DNA of 64,000 nucleotides from Halodesulfovibrio aestuarii DSM 17919 = ATCC 29578. Lineage in GTDB: Bacteria > Desulfobacterota > Desulfovibrionia > Desulfovibrionales > Desulfovibrionaceae. The notes under the pieces were generated by a model that had not been told where the DNA came from, ran no database searches, and saw only the letters and a list, made by a program, of their open reading frames with translations. The DNA lies in NCBI RefSeq assembly GCF_000384815.1, contig NZ_ARQF01000020.1:248001-312000 (forward strand). The letters are read 5' to 3'. Below, piece after piece: positions 63,600 to 64,000 of the stretch; positions within the stretch are counted from its first letter, which is position 1; each line of letters begins with the position of its first letter. The position numbers and the translations under genes were made by a program.

Positions 63600-64000
63600 T
63601 TAGCCGCTAATTAATTTTAATGCATTTTCCGGCAAAGAGTTTGCCTGAGCTAACATTGAAGTTGCAGCGGATGAAATGGTCTGACGTAAGGTGTATTCTG
63701 TCATTTCTGTTGCTACATCAACGTCTGAAATTCGAGACTCAGCAGCCCCGAGGTTTTCTGATTGAATCTCAAGGTTAGAAATAGTTGCGCTTAGACGGTT
63801 TTCGTACGCACCAAGGTTTGCACGGTTTTTATCTTTAATTTCAATGGCTTTTTCAATAGCAGCAAGTGCCGCCTCTGCACCTTCTTGCGTTGCAATACTG
63901 GAACCTGCATATTCATCTGTTTTACCAAGTTCTTGTTCAAAACTTGTAACCTTGTCATCCGACACACTGGAAATAGTCATGTCAAAAGCTGCTGCGGCAG
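63600..64000 (-). CDS. Flagellin, C-terminal part (5' end outside window)
   Basis: The reading frame is open to the window edge (AAAAFDMTISSVSDDK...). The conserved flagellin C-terminal D0/D1 helices are clear: AIEIKDKNRANLGAYENRLSATISNLEIQSENLGAAESRISDVDVATEMTEYT and SAATSMLAQANSLPENALKLISG. It forms the filament that FliD caps. Gene number (fliC/flaB copies) cannot be judged from this fragment. Confidence 0.93.
   Translation of the reverse strand, partial: AAAAFDMTISSVSDDKVTSFEQELGKTDEYAGSSIATQEGAEAALAAIEKAIEIKDKNRANLGAYENRLSATISNLEIQSENLGAAESRISDVDVATEMTEYTLRQTISSAATSMLAQANSLPENALKLISG

Noticed and set aside
1-64000. CRISPR arrays
   Set aside because: No regularly spaced repeats of the right size were seen; the only periodic repeats are the 21-22 bp iterons in the initiator gene.

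Overview
The window looks like chromosomal DNA of a sulfate-reducing desulfovibrio-type bacterium (Desulfovibrionaceae, possibly a marine Halodesulfovibrio-like genus). This is inferred from the bacterioferritin type, a CXXCH sensor kinase, SelA, FolE2, NikR, a YeiH-family exporter, sigma-54 regulators and a moderate GC content. No rRNA or taxonomic marker is present, so the genus is a guess.

Positions 1-22040 are ordinary chromosome. They hold an NtrC-type two-component pair with a haem-binding sensor (1-3713), a YeiH-family exporter with a small membrane protein (3953-6054), a lipoprotein-like or anchored hypothetical protein, an MscS channel, and a second sigma-54 activator whose receiver domain has lost its phosphorylation residues (8413-9762). 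Directly behind that activator is a gene-free stretch with three GTTGC-N5-GCAAC palindromes, a -24/-12 promoter and a predicted ~210-nt small RNA (about 9996-10208). The RNA shows CCUCC-type anti-Shine-Dalgarno motifs in hairpin loops and ends in a strong terminator. This is the most intriguing chromosomal feature. Then follow pepP, bacterioferritin, a methyltransferase-nikR-folE2 operon, bioY-ecfA, an iron alcohol dehydrogenase and a folC-selA-M18 aminopeptidase operon.

At 22041-22082 a tRNA-Arg(TCT) gene is cut in the anticodon arm. From there to 53560 runs a conjugative element. Its left end carries a DUF1937 gene with a large hairpin, then a small winged-helix gene. Next is a replication-initiator-like gene with iterons and an AT-rich stretch inside its coding sequence, a lambda-O-like arrangement. 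Transfer genes follow: traKLM, trbBCDEJL-FG-I, traG, traF and traC, as in RP4/IncP. A complete-looking set of IncI1-type thin-pilus genes (a TrbH/PilL-like fusion, pilN, O, P, Q, R, S, a PilT-like ATPase, M, V and a collar-domain protein) sits inside the trb operon. An inverted lipoprotein gene next to trbJ shares TrbJ's C-terminal peptide. Two unknown cargo genes lie between trbL and trbF.

The element stops abruptly. topB is broken after 18 codons by an IS3-family insertion sequence (53561-54851) that has no target duplication. No relaxase, integrase or right attachment site follows, so the right end seems deleted or moved.

Positions 55046-64000 are a flagellar locus on the minus strand: an AT-rich ECF-like sigma factor, then flgD, flgE, flgK, flgL and fliD in one operon. 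Upstream is a 730-bp intergenic stretch with a possible small RNA, then the 3' part of a flagellin gene running off the window.
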